Shown here: positions 42,086 to 52,230 of the stretch, in pieces
Numbering within the stretch: the stretch's first letter is position 1
Layout of the letters: the number at the start of each line of letters is the position of its first letter
Origin: Raffaelea ambrosiae
Taxonomy: Eukaryota; Ascomycota; Sordariomycetes; Ophiostomatales; Ophiostomataceae
Assembly: GCA_002778195.1 (NCBI GenBank)
Contig: PCDI01000001.1
Location: forward strand, 2,930,857-2,994,856
Reading direction: 5' to 3'
DNA length: 64,000 bases
Notes under the pieces: model-generated
The model's database searches: none
What the model was told of the DNA's origin: nothing
The model's input: only the letters and a program-made list of their open reading frames with translations
Translations under genes and position numbers: made by a program

Positions 42086-42676
42086 ATGGCCCACTTGGCC
42101 GTGGCTGCTGGCGGCTTGGCAACTGAAGCCAAGTCCACTAGTCTGGGCCGTTCTCGTCTGTCCAAGATGAATGAGACGACCACAAACGGGTAACGGCTCC
42201 TGGGTCCATCATCCATGCATTACAGACGCCCATTGCAAATGCCACTGGCCCTCCAGCCTGGCATACTATGTGCTCGTACATGTGCGCACTGCTGTCGTGT
42301 GTGCGACTCACACGCCCCCCCCCCTGGGTCCTCAGCCCCAGGTCTGTGTTTCTGTGCCTCTGTTTTCTGGGTTTTTCTGGTCTCTATTCCTGTATATTAG
42401 TTTACCCACCCCCCCCCCCCCCTTCTCGCTTCTTCTCTCTTTCCTGGAACGCCGCTATTTATTCTTCTTCTGCTTCCAGGCAGTCTTCTTTTTATTTAAT
42501 CTGGGCCCCGTCCTTTTTTTTGTTCTTTCTCTTCACTCCTTTCTTTTGGGCCATTCCCATCTGTCCTCTCCTTTGACGGCGCAAACCATCGCGACAGCAA
42601 CAACAACCCCTTCGCCTTCTCATACCACCACCCCTGATCGAGGCCGCGCCAGGACTGCAGCTGTCCCTCTCTCAAC

Positions 42677-44562
42677 ATGTCGGCCGGTCCCCTCTACGCG
42701 TACAATGGCACCGAGGGTGTCGCCAACACCGGTGGTGACTCGCTCACCGCCGATCTCAACATCTTCTACTCGGTGCGTACCGCCTGTCTCGACGTCGATG
42801 CCCTGCTTCATTTCTTGGCTAACCGCGTTGTCTGCCTCCCCCTCAGAGCGGCGATTTTGCCTGGATTCTCACGTCGGCCGCCCTCGTGCTGCTGATGATT
42901 CCGGGCGTCGGCTTCTTCTACTCGGGTCTCGCCCGCCGGAAGTCTGCGCTCGCCCTCATCTGGCTGTCCATGATGAGTATAGCGATCGTCAGTTTCCAAT
43001 GGTTCTTCTGGGGGTACTCCTTGACCTTCTCCCACACCGGCAGCTCCTTCATTGGCGACCTGTCCAACTTTGGTCTGATGAAGGTGCTCGGCCAGCCCAG
43101 CGTGGGCAGCACCAAGATCCCCGATCTGCTGTTCTGCCTGTACCAGGGCATGTTCGCGGCCATTACGTGCGTGCCATTCCTTGATTTTCAGCTTGCCCAG
43201 TCGTCCCCCCGTTGTCTTTGAGTTGTTCTGGCCGTTGTGGTCGTTCCCGTCGTTCTGCAGTCGTCCTCGAGCCTACGTATACAACACGCGATTGGTCTTG
43301 GCGCCGAGACTAGGTCCTGCATCCTTCGCGGCATGCAGTCCGTCTCTGTGATTGGCCGCAAGGAAAAGACGAGGAAACGACCAGACTACACAACATATCA
43401 TCAGCCAGAAACATGACCGAAAGAAAAGAGAAAAAAAAAAGCACCAGCTAACATACCCCCCCTCTAGTCCCGCCCTCGCCATCGGTGCTGCTGCTGACCG
43501 CGGCCGCATGCTGCCCTGCATGGTCTTCATCTTCATCTGGTCCACCATTGTGTACGACCCCATTGCCTACTGGACCTGGAACGCCAACGGCTGGTCGTTC
43601 AAGCTCGGCGGCCTCGACTTTGCTGGCGGCACCCCCGTCCACATCTCGTCTGGTGCCGCTGCCCTCGCCTACTCGCTGATGCTCGGCAAGCGCACCGGCT
43701 ACGACAAGACCCACGGCCTGCCGTACCGCCCCCACAACGTCACCCACGTCGTCCTGGGCACCGTCTTCCTATGGGTCGGCTGGTTCGGCTTCAACGGCGG
43801 CTCGGCCCTCGCTGCCAACCTGCGCGCGGTCATGGCCTGCATCGTCACCCACATTGCCGCCTCCGTGGCCGCCATCACCTGGTGCCTGCTCGACTACCGC
43901 CTGGAGAAGAAGTGGTCCACCGTCGGCTTCTGCTCGGGTGTCATTGCCGGTCTCGTGGCCATCACCCCCGCCTCTGGTTTCGTCCCGGCCTGGGCTGCCG
44001 TCATCTACGGTGTCGTCGGCGGCATCGTCTGCAACTTTGCCACCAAGCTCAAGTTTGTCCTGGGCATTGACGATGGCCTCGATATCTTTGCTGAGCACGC
44101 CGTGGGCGGTATTGCCGGCAACATCCTGACGGCCTTTTTTGCTGCGTATGGCTCTCCCCACGACGACAAAGCAAAGAGAACTTGCAAGACATGGAGTGCT
44201 AACAATCTTCCTCTTTTTCTAGTGACTACATTGCTCATCTCGACGGCTTCTCCGTCATTGACGGCGGCTGGCTCAACCACCACTGGGTCCAGCTCGGCTA
44301 CCAGATTGCCGACTGCTGCGCCGGTTTCTCGTACTCGTTCGTCATGACCTGCCTCATCCTCTTCCTCATGAACCTGGTCCCCGGCCTGAGCCTGCGCGTG
44401 TCCGCCGAGGACGAGGAGATTGGCCTGGACGATGCCCAGCTGGGCGAGTTCGCCTACGACTACGTCGAGCTGGCCCGCAACCACAACGACCCCATCAACG
44501 GCGACTTCATCCACAGCAGCTCCGGCAGCGTCAAGGAGTCCAAGGTTGTGGCCCCGGTCTAA
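42677..44562 (+). CDS. Ammonium permease (MEP/Amt family)
   Basis: Plasma-membrane ammonium uptake. Four exons, 42677-42772, 42847-43166, 43468-44145 and 44223-44562, give 477 aa. All junctions are in frame; introns of 74, 301 and 77 bp, the last two with visible CTAAC branch points. Motifs are MIPGVGFFYSGLARRKSAL in the first membrane helices, TPALAIGAAADRGRMLP rebuilt at the second splice, WNANGWSFKLGGLDFAGGTPVHISSG, and the Amt signature DIFAEHAVGGIAGNILTAFFA. Eleven membrane spans are expected. The cytoplasmic tail (EDEEIGLDDAQLGEFAYDYVEL) matches the regulatory C-terminus of fungal MEPs. The long upstream region with GATA-type sites fits nitrogen control, which is inference. Intron 2 is unusually long and its acceptor sits behind a C run. 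Confidence 0.96.
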
Positions 44563-45282
44563 GTCTTTGTCTAGGCTTCGGAGGAATTCGGTCCATTCTG
44601 AAAAGAAACACGCGTGTTCTGCCTCTGTCTGGTCTGTGTGCTGTGTTGTCTCGCCGAGGGCGTGAACGTTATTTGTTGTTGTTACCACTATACCATTTTC
44701 CATTTGTTGCTGTCTTTTTTTTTGCTGTTGTGTTAGAAAAGAAGAAGACAGGCCATTCGATTCCCCCTCCCCCCCCCCCCCCCATTTCCCCTACCAGTGA
44801 TACCTATTATCATTATTATAATTGGCCATACTTCTTTTTCTTCTTATGCCAACACATTTCGAAAAACTCCCAAAAGTGTGCTGAATTCAAACCAAGGAAA
44901 AAAAAAACAGCCCCCAACTTGGCGTTCGCATTGATTAGCCTCCTACTTTTTCCCCCGTCCTATCTTTTACAATACTTTTTTTGTAGTACTCACTTAGTTG
45001 CTGGTGGCCGGATTTCCCCCAATCTGCGTCATCCACCTCTACATCTTTATTTCAACTTTTTGATTTCGCTTCTCACAAAAAGGTCCTCCCTGCCACATAG
45101 GTTCAGCTTCGTAAAACAACAGACTGTCTAATGGAAATCACCCGAACGCTACACACAACGCACACTCTGTTCTAGAAAGATTGGTTGACGTGTTTAGGCT
45201 CCAAAATGAGCGTACAGAGGGGATGTTGCTTCATTCTACCACCAAACAGGTACACTGGCCTGGCCAACGAGCCAACGACGAG
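44563..45282. other. 3' intergenic between convergent genes
   Basis: 720 bp between the permease stop (+) and the amidase-like stop (-). Contains a C run near 44768-44784 and AT-rich sequence. No gene seen. Confidence 0.7.
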
Positions 45283-47862
45283 CTAGGCCACACTCTTGCC
45301 TTTGCCGCTGTACTCGCCTCCGCCTCTGACCTGTCTCGCATCCGCCTGTGGTTTGGATCCTTCTTGCCCTGCTGCTCCTGCTCCTGCTCCTGCTCTTGCT
45401 CCTGCTCCTGCTCTTGCTCCTGCTCTTGCTCCTGCTCCTGCTCTTGCTCCTGCTGCTGCTGCTGCTCCTGCTCCTGCTCCTGCTGCTGCCATGGCTGCTT
45501 CTTTTCTCTCTTGTTCGTTCTTTGCTTGCGCGGCTTGCTCGTCTTCGCTGGGAAACACCCGCCGCCACAGCATCTGCCCCGTCCCGGGGTCCATGATGGC
45601 CCCGTAGTGCGTCGCCCCGTGGCTGATGGCGGCGTCTGCCATCAGCCGGTGCAGCGCCAGCGTGTCCACGGCGTCGGGCCCGATGGGCGCCAACGGCGGC
45701 GCCGCCGGGCGCCACCGGTCGCAGGAGTAGCACGCGGGGGGCCACGCCGGGCGCCGCGGGTCCACGCGGTGGATGGGCCAGCGGCGCAGCTGCTCGGCGC
45801 GCTGGGCGGCGCGCACCGCGGCGACGCCCGTGGTCCAGGCCTGGCCGGCGCGCAGCAGGGGACGCCTCGGCGGGGCGGGCGGGTCCACAGCGGCCAGGGA
45901 CACTCTCTCGGCCGGGGATACTCTCTCGGCCGAGGGCTGGTCCACAGCGGCCAGGGTTACTCTCTCGGCCGGGGGCTGGTCCACAGCGGCCAGGGACACT
46001 CTCTCGGCCGAGGGCTGGCCCACAGCGGCCGGGAACCGACCCGCCTCGGCCGAGGCGGACGCCGGCTGGGTCGCCCGCGCGTGGTGGTGGGCCACCAAGA
46101 CCGCGCGGGACACGGCCTGGCGCGCGCCGACGTGGCCCTTGTCCAGCAGCAGCACGTAGGCGGGCGTGCAAAACGTCAGGTGGGCCGGCGCCGACGGCGT
46201 CCGGGGCAGGGTGTGCCGGATGTAGTCGACGACGGGCGCGGTGACCCGGGGCCGGCCGCGGACCGTGTTCCGGCGCAGCCGTGGTGTGGTAGCAGTAGTC
46301 GTCGTCGTCGGCTGTGGCGGCTCCGTCTTGGCGTCGGCGGCCGCGTCCTTTCCCTTGCCGGCGCCGCGGCCCGCCGTTTCGTGGTCTTTCTCACACTCCT
46401 TGTCCTTTTCAGACTCTTCCTCCTCCGTAGTCTTCTCCTTCTTCTCCTCTTTCTCCTCCTTCTCTCCCCCCCCGTCTTTCTTTTCTGGGTCGTCTCCCGG
46501 GTCCGCGTTCCCCACCTGGCCACCGCTGCTGCTGTCCAGCTCCACATATCCGGCCGGTGCCGTTGTCGGCCCTTTTTCCTTTTCCGCCTTCCCTCCCGTC
46601 TCCTCCTCTTCCTCCGCCTCGCTGCCCGTCTCCACCTCCTTCTCCTCCTTCTTTTCCTCTTCTGCGTCTCCGTCCAGCGCCGGATCCGGCGTCAGCAGAC
46701 ACTGCCGCAGCAGGCTCGGCACCGACCGCCGCCAGCCCAGCATCACGCCCACCTGGTGCAGCCGCGCCGCCAGCCGCTGGCTCCGTGTCGTCGTTGTGGA
46801 CCCGTCGCTGGGGCTGCTGCTGCTGCTGCTGCTCAGGCTCATGCTCAGCCCGCGCCGCACCCCCGTCAAGACGCCCACGTACCCGAGATACGTCAGCGAC
46901 CGCGCCACCACGGGTCCGTTGGCCTGGCGGACGTACGCCAGCTCCACCACGTACTTGCGCAGCACGTCCAGGTCCAGGGCCGCCCCGTCGAGCGTCCGGA
47001 AGTGCAGCATCCGCGACTCCGTCCAGCACGTGCTGTTGAGCAGGTCGGTGACGCACTCGGTGTGGCCGCAGGCCGTGCGGGTGCTCCAGCGGCAGGGGTA
47101 CGTCTTGGCCTGGGTGGTGGTGGTGGTGGTGCTGCTGCTGCTGCTGGTTCTGGTTCTGGTTCTGTCGTCGTCTTTGCCTTCTTCGTCGCCGCCCCAGGCC
47201 AGGGCGTCCGCCTCGTTCCAGGTGCGCATGCCGCCGCTGGTGCTGCCCACGAGGTGCAGGTCGAGCAGCACGTTGAACGCGACCAGGAGGTGCATGGGCA
47301 CGCCCATCAGGTCGGCCAGGCCCAGCAGCTCGTCGGTCTCCTCCCGGTCGTAGAGGCTCTGCAGGAAGAACCAGGCGGAGCCGCGCATGAGCCAGCGCAG
47401 CACGCGCGCCACGTAGCGGTGGCAGTGCAGGCTCTGGGTGTAGGCGCGGAGGGCCTGGCGCAGGACGCGGCGGAGGTCCCGGCTGGCGGTGTCGGTCAGC
47501 TGCGGGCGCAGGACGCGGACGACGTGGCTGTAGCGGTAGCCCGGCGGCGCCGCGAGGTTGACGATGAACCGCGGCGGCGTCTGGTGGGCCGTGTAGGTGT
47601 TTCGGTGCTGGAGCCGGCTCTGGGCGGAGTCGTGGCTGTGTCTGCTGGTCTCGGTGGTCCTGGTGGTCCTGGTGGTCTCGGTGCTGTGTATGTTCTTGTT
47701 TGGCTGAGCAGATCCTTCTCCCTCTGCTCTCTCGGGGCTGCCACCACCACTGCTGCTGCTCGGTCTGCTTTTGGCGGCGGCCGGCCGGGGACTGCTGAAC
47801 GGCAGCAGGCATTCCTGCGGTGCAGCAGCCTCTCGGAGGCTTGCAGACGGTTCTGAAGACAT
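45283..47862 (-). CDS. NAAA / acid ceramidase-like amidase, highly diverged with low-complexity inserts
   Basis: Likely cysteine amidohydrolase of the N-acylethanolamine acid amidase/acid ceramidase family. Single exon, 859 aa, against about 360-420 usual for the family. The NAAA-beta segment is PPRFIVNLAAPPGYRYSHVVRVLRPQL (about 94-120). The alpha part starts near GHTECVTDLLN and continues LHFRTLDGAALDLDVLRKYVVELAYVR and LTYLGYVGVLTGVRRGLSMSL. Later blocks are LTFCTPAYVLLLDKGHVGARQ and THYGAIMDPGTGQMLWRR. C270 is the best-placed nucleophile by distance to FRTLDG; C279 is the alternative. No signal peptide is evident. Inserts include Ser/Thr runs, a 130-residue Glu/Lys-rich block, a 13-residue repeat and a Gly/Ala/Arg tail. 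Activity is uncertain given the divergence around the nucleophile (no CTS motif). Confidence 0.72.
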   Translation of the reverse strand: MSSEPSASLREAAAPQECLLPFSSPRPAAAKSRPSSSSGGGSPERAEGEGSAQPNKNIHSTETTRTTRTTETSRHSHDSAQSRLQHRNTYTAHQTPPRFIVNLAAPPGYRYSHVVRVLRPQLTDTASRDLRRVLRQALRAYTQSLHCHRYVARVLRWLMRGSAWFFLQSLYDREETDELLGLADLMGVPMHLLVAFNVLLDLHLVGSTSGGMRTWNEADALAWGGDEEGKDDDRTRTRTSSSSSTTTTTTQAKTYPCRWSTRTACGHTECVTDLLNSTCWTESRMLHFRTLDGAALDLDVLRKYVVELAYVRQANGPVVARSLTYLGYVGVLTGVRRGLSMSLSSSSSSSPSDGSTTTTRSQRLAARLHQVGVMLGWRRSVPSLLRQCLLTPDPALDGDAEEEKKEEKEVETGSEAEEEEETGGKAEKEKGPTTAPAGYVELDSSSGGQVGNADPGDDPEKKDGGGEKEEKEEKKEKTTEEEESEKDKECEKDHETAGRGAGKGKDAAADAKTEPPQPTTTTTATTPRLRRNTVRGRPRVTAPVVDYIRHTLPRTPSAPAHLTFCTPAYVLLLDKGHVGARQAVSRAVLVAHHHARATQPASASAEAGRFPAAVGQPSAERVSLAAVDQPPAERVTLAAVDQPSAERVSPAERVSLAAVDPPAPPRRPLLRAGQAWTTGVAAVRAAQRAEQLRRWPIHRVDPRRPAWPPACYSCDRWRPAAPPLAPIGPDAVDTLALHRLMADAAISHGATHYGAIMDPGTGQMLWRRVFPSEDEQAAQAKNEQERKEAAMAAAGAGAGAAAAAGARAGAGARAGARAGAGARAGAGAGAAGQEGSKPQADARQVRGGGEYSGKGKSVA
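45366..45490 (-). repeat. GCTCCT hexamer array
   Basis: About twenty units of GCTCCT/GCTCTT on the plus strand encode the Ala-Gly-Ala-Arg tail of the amidase-like protein. The opposite frames read as poly-Leu or Ser-Cys and are shadows. Confidence 0.92.
45888..46034 (-). repeat. 39-bp coding repeat in the amidase-like gene
   Basis: Three full units plus partial copies of AAVDQPSAERVSL (13 residues). Units differ by few bases, suggesting recent unequal exchange. Confidence 0.88.
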
Positions 47863-48724
47863 TTTTTTAAGTGTTTTATTAAGTTTTTTTTTTTTTTTTT
47901 TTTTTTGCAGGTTCCTGTTCTCGGATCCGTCTGGACCGGGGGGACACACGGGCAAGAAAGAGTACAAGAAATTCAAAAAGAAAAAGGGGCAAGACCAACT
48001 AAGAAAATCAGGGTTGGAATTGCATCCTTGCTCGTTTTGAATCAAGAGAAAGTAGGGGGCCTGACATAGCAGTGCTCCTATGTGATGCCATCGACCGAGA
48101 AGGGCTATTGGCGGGCTACTGGTGTAAGTCGGGCGAGCCAACAGACGAGGCTACCACTGGTGTCAGTCTGGCTCGCGGGCAAATGTGGACCACGGGACGC
48201 CCAACATGCGCTAAATGGCTGAAGCAGCGCAATTTTCGCTCAAAAAGGCAGTATGTTGACACTGCACTGTGGCACCATTACGGCTCTACCCCTGGGTAGT
48301 GACGATCATTGAGCTGGTGCTTTTGCAAATTCTAGAAGCTCTCCAGTCTATGGTTCTTGGCTGCCCAGCTCAGGGTAGTGTCTGACTGGACAACATGGGA
48401 AAGCCCCAAAGTGTACTGAAGTGTAGCATTCACATGGTGTGGTATTGAACAATGAACTTCTGAATAGATGCGCTTTTTTGGCATCATTTTTGTGGTCTCC
48501 ATTTTCTTGCATTTGACGATCTCCAGTCTTCGTTTGGGTTTTTTTCTTCTCTTGAAAAAAACGTAGAAACTGTCAAAGACCGTGATTCCTCCTGTATCCT
48601 TTGTCGACAAATCTGAATTAGAAGGCACAGCAAACCCAACAAAGACCATTGTTTGGCCTTTTGTCCCTGGACATCTCAATGCACGCCATAGAACAGGGAC
48701 ACAAAGAACCCGGCATAGCCACGA
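47863..48724. other. Divergent intergenic region
   Basis: 862 bp between the amidase-like ATG (-) and an unrecognised plus-strand gene. A T run of about 19 bases (47886-47906 area) lies in the amidase leader. No supported gene. Confidence 0.65.
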
Positions 48725-50941
48725 ATGGGAAATCGCCCAGTTGTGAAAGGCAAAGAAAAGCGTACTGTCGACAAAGAAAACTGGCCATCACGACTGCATA
48801 AAAGACAGCTTGTGCCCATGACAAGTGTGGCACATGCGATCTTGTCTTGTATTAGAGCAGATTCTTCCACAAGACGGCGATCCTCACAAACATCTATTTT
48901 CAACAAAATGAACAGGATACTTGAAATCAAAGAGCAAGCATGTCCAATGCTGCGGCGCTCGCCCCGGAACCATGCTTCGTCGGACAACCCACATTTGCTA
49001 ACCCATGCAGAACCAGATTCCGGGTCATGCGACGATCTAGACAGCCCTGGCGCGTCCAATACCGAGCATTCCAAAAAGAAAAAGGTTCGTTTTGCCGACA
49101 AGGACTGCACTACCAATGCCACGACCCCTTGGCCGCTTGATCAGCCGATTCAACACGGCATCCACGGCATCCATGGAACACCGAGTCTGTATGACGTCCA
49201 GCCGCTCTCGGGCAGCCTGGCTAGCGTGAGTTGCCCATATGCCATGATGCGACCGGAGGACTTGGTTGGCGTCTCCTACGTCCCGACGCGGCCATACTGC
49301 CCCAGCGTCCCAGTATACGAGCTTTCCAGCAACATTCCACCGGGGACAGAAGACTGGCTCAAGGGGCACATTCGAGAGGTTCAGGCCACGAGACTGCAGA
49401 AGCTGTGGGAGGAGTATGAGAAGAATCTGCCCCAGCTCCGGGCACAAGCAGACGCCCACAAACGGCACATGGGGCTGAATCCATTTGCGCCTGTTACGCC
49501 ACAGAAGACCACGAGGCATCGTAGCATGCCAAACGGCCTGCCCACAGCGACACCAAATCACGGGACACCTGCTGCGGCAACAACAACATCGCCAGACGAC
49601 GATCCCCAAGCCCGTCCTCTGTGCGCCTACTGCAGCACATTCTTGGCCCAGAAGATCCGGCGCGTTCACCTGCACGACCCGGCGATTTCTTTCAGCCTCT
49701 GCCGCTACTGTGACCGCAGCCGACAGCGAGGCTGCATTCTGCGCGCGTATTCCGTCACGCCGCCTTGGTACACGCAGTCAGCAGGGGGGTGGAAGCGCGA
49801 CGAGCCTGATGATCACGAGGAAACACATTCGAGCACTTATGGGTTGCAGTATGACTCGGACGATGACTCGGAAGACGACTCGGACCATGATTCTGGGAAC
49901 GACCTGACTTGCCAGATGCCGGGCGGCATGCCAGAAGAGACGACCGACCCGAAAGACCCAGAAGCAAAGCAGACAAGGCAGAAGACGCAGCCAGCAGTCG
50001 AGGCACAACTCGCGCCAGGGCTCGAAGCGCAGCCAAACACGCAACCGGGAGCCCAGCCAGACAGTCGACGGCGCGACAAACAAACGACGACGGGACAGAG
50101 CAGAGTCCGACACGGGGCCGATTTCCGGAGGCTCGCTTACCTGCCCGGCCAAAAAAAGGTCGTCCGCACGCGTCGCTGGAAATCCAAGATCCCCCCCCAA
50201 CCGCTGCAGGCCTTTCACGATGGCACGGCACAGGACTACCGGAACGGCTTCCTGCCACCGCTTCCCTCGCCTCTGCACAGGATCTCCAAAAGCGGCCGCC
50301 CAAGCAAGCTGCAGGGCAACCATCCACCAGACTGGGGCGACCGTCTGCGTCGTCTGCAAGTGCAGGTGCTCCGTCCGACGAGCAAAGGCAGAAGCCTTCG
50401 TCAGGGCATTGCCATTGCTGAGAAGACACCAGGTAAGTTCGGGCTCCCCGCCCTGGCGATTCCGTCCTCCCCGACGGCGGCCGGTGCCCGTGCCGCCGCA
50501 GAAGAACACGGTGTGGCGGAGGAGGAGGAGGAAGAAGGCCAGATGGGGGGCCATGCTCAGCAAGAAAGAGATGCAGGGAAGGCAGTCCTCGTCCCAACAG
50601 CACAGCCTGGCCTGGGCGAGAGGACAGGCCCCGCCACAAACAGGGCCGTAGAGTCGCCAAGAGAGCGGCCAACAAAGCGCATGAAGCCAGCAGACCACGT
50701 CGTGTGCGTGGACCCGGCAGGCCAGACGCAAGAGGTCGCTCAGGGCGAGTCAGAAGTACAGCAGAAACGGAGGAAGCTGCAAGCCTATGAGGAGCTGGAG
50801 GCAGCCAAGGAACACAACGGCCACGCGCACCAGACGCGTCCGAAGCGCCGGCATCGCCTGCGAACGGAGAAGCCGAGATCGGCACAGAGACGCAAAGGAT
50901 ACATGCCCAATGACCCAGGCACGTTTTTTGGGTTGTTCTAA
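48725..50941 (+). CDS. Unrecognised protein with paired CxxC motifs and a KVRF motif
   Basis: No family recognised. The uninterrupted frame encodes 738 aa from 48725; a start at 48908 (MNRILEIKEQ, better context, 677 aa) is also plausible. Visible features in order: a basic patch followed by KVRFAD (about 119-124), which fits the RVxF docking motif for protein phosphatase 1. A pair of CxxC motifs at about 299-302 (CAYC) and 326-329 (CRYC) could bind one zinc. An Asp/Ser acidic tract (about 377-394) follows, then Gln/Pro-rich linkers, a Glu run (about 600) and a basic C-terminus ending PNDPGTFFGLF. Most of the chain looks disordered. A GTAAGT at about 50432 could be a donor, so the 3' structure is not certain. 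Nuclear or cytoplasmic by lack of signal peptide. Confidence 0.65.
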   Translation: MGNRPVVKGKEKRTVDKENWPSRLHKRQLVPMTSVAHAILSCIRADSSTRRRSSQTSIFNKMNRILEIKEQACPMLRRSPRNHASSDNPHLLTHAEPDSGSCDDLDSPGASNTEHSKKKKVRFADKDCTTNATTPWPLDQPIQHGIHGIHGTPSLYDVQPLSGSLASVSCPYAMMRPEDLVGVSYVPTRPYCPSVPVYELSSNIPPGTEDWLKGHIREVQATRLQKLWEEYEKNLPQLRAQADAHKRHMGLNPFAPVTPQKTTRHRSMPNGLPTATPNHGTPAAATTTSPDDDPQARPLCAYCSTFLAQKIRRVHLHDPAISFSLCRYCDRSRQRGCILRAYSVTPPWYTQSAGGWKRDEPDDHEETHSSTYGLQYDSDDDSEDDSDHDSGNDLTCQMPGGMPEETTDPKDPEAKQTRQKTQPAVEAQLAPGLEAQPNTQPGAQPDSRRRDKQTTTGQSRVRHGADFRRLAYLPGQKKVVRTRRWKSKIPPQPLQAFHDGTAQDYRNGFLPPLPSPLHRISKSGRPSKLQGNHPPDWGDRLRRLQVQVLRPTSKGRSLRQGIAIAEKTPGKFGLPALAIPSSPTAAGARAAAEEHGVAEEEEEEGQMGGHAQQERDAGKAVLVPTAQPGLGERTGPATNRAVESPRERPTKRMKPADHVVCVDPAGQTQEVAQGESEVQQKRRKLQAYEELEAAKEHNGHAHQTRPKRRHRLRTEKPRSAQRRKGYMPNDPGTFFGLF

Positions 50942-52230
50942 AGTAGACCTCTGTCTGGAGGAGAAAGTGAAGGGTGTCAAGAGCGTGGAATGGAGCACAG
51001 GCTGGTTTGCTGAAAACAAAGGGAAAAAAAGGGTCTGCCAGCGATGAGAAGAAGAAGAATAGACGGCCTCGCTCTTTACAAGAATATCAACGCCTGCTGG
51101 TGACGATGAAAATCATGATCCTGGGTAGAAAGGAAGTCTGGTGAATGGGGGGCCCAGTGATAAGCTTGGGTTCAGAGATGACCTTGGGCTCAGGACAACC
51201 TTGGGTTCAGATACAGGTGTAAGTGCTGCGATTGCCCAAATGGTACTAGACATATGTGGGTACCGTCACGTGCAAACCCGTCACCCTCTGCTATTTTCGT
51301 AGGTGACCGGGCACGTGATCGGACCCGCGTCGTTGATTCACTCACTTGCTCTCCGTACTGGAGGCTATCCCGGTAACACGGGTTGTGTCTTGTCAAAGCT
51401 TGGGAAGCGCTTCTTCCCCTTACAAGAGGCTCATACTTGGCAGAAGCCCCTCGGTCGAGAGATTGCAACTGCCTTCACATTGCTTCTATCTGCACGGCAT
51501 CCTTCTATCTAGTTCCTCGAGGCTGTGCAGTCACACAGTTTGAGTTGTCAACACACAGTTGTCTATTCGCAGACTCGAGGAGCAGAAAATGAAACGTCAG
51601 AAAGGCCAATGGGATCAACGAAGAGTTTGTCCACTTGTTGGGTAAATGACTAGCAAGAGCGGGGGAATGACTTCCGGCTAAATAGATGCAGACGGACAGA
51701 CCCGCCCATGCTTTCTTCACAGGCGATCAGGCCAGATGCTCTGCTTTGCTAGGAAAGACAGAACTGGTACAGGCGACTTTCTGTCTAGTGCAATGGACAG
51801 AACACGGCACCCTGCTATGGAATATACAGAGATGGCCAGAACAGATTGATGAAATCTAAGAGAGGCCAGGAACGATCGGAGACGGCTCATTTTCTTCCGT
51901 CTTCCTTTCAGTCCTTGTGGTCTCTTCCAGGCATTGGCTTTATCCACCAGTGAGAATAGAAACAACTTCTCCGGGGCGAGGTTCCCCGCCCGGTCAACTT
52001 TGTGTGCCGTTTTTGGTAAATGACGGAGGCAGTCTTGGCTATATCTGTGCCACGGCGGGATCTGGCTATATCCCGCTAATTATGGATGCAAAGACCATCC
52101 GCCAAGAACACTTGTGGGCAGACGAAATAAAGTGGCAATGGCACGCTCCAATCCTGACTCTGCAGATTCTTCTTCCGAGGAGCATCCATCCCCCCAGGAC
52201 CAGATACCGCAACGGGCGACATTCTTCACC
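50942..52230. other. Intergenic, upstream of the SGNH hydrolase
   Basis: 1.3 kb. Short TTGGGTTCAG-type repeats near 51165-51210. No supported coding region. Confidence 0.65.

Larger units (their letters stand above)
36827..42676. other. Long gene-free region upstream of the ammonium permease
   Basis: 5.85 kb with no supported coding sequence. Open frames up to about 340 codons occur on both strands but lack domains, signal peptides and splice support, and several overlap antisense. The region holds five AGATAAG heptamers, a decamer repeat at 39812-39842, C runs (42404-42422) and a pyrimidine-rich leader before the permease ATG. An unannotated lncRNA or species-specific gene cannot be excluded. 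Confidence 0.6.

Noticed and set aside
41197..42216. Possible 339-residue protein on the minus strand upstream of the ammonium permease
   Set aside because: Overlaps another open frame on the plus strand, has no domain, signal peptide or splice structure, and low-complexity Arg/Pro/Ser content.
45181..47856. 891-codon open frame on the plus strand
   Set aside because: It lies antisense to the amidase-like gene and is open only because of GC-rich, repeat-rich sequence; it reads Ser-Cys, Leu and Arg/Pro runs with no domain.
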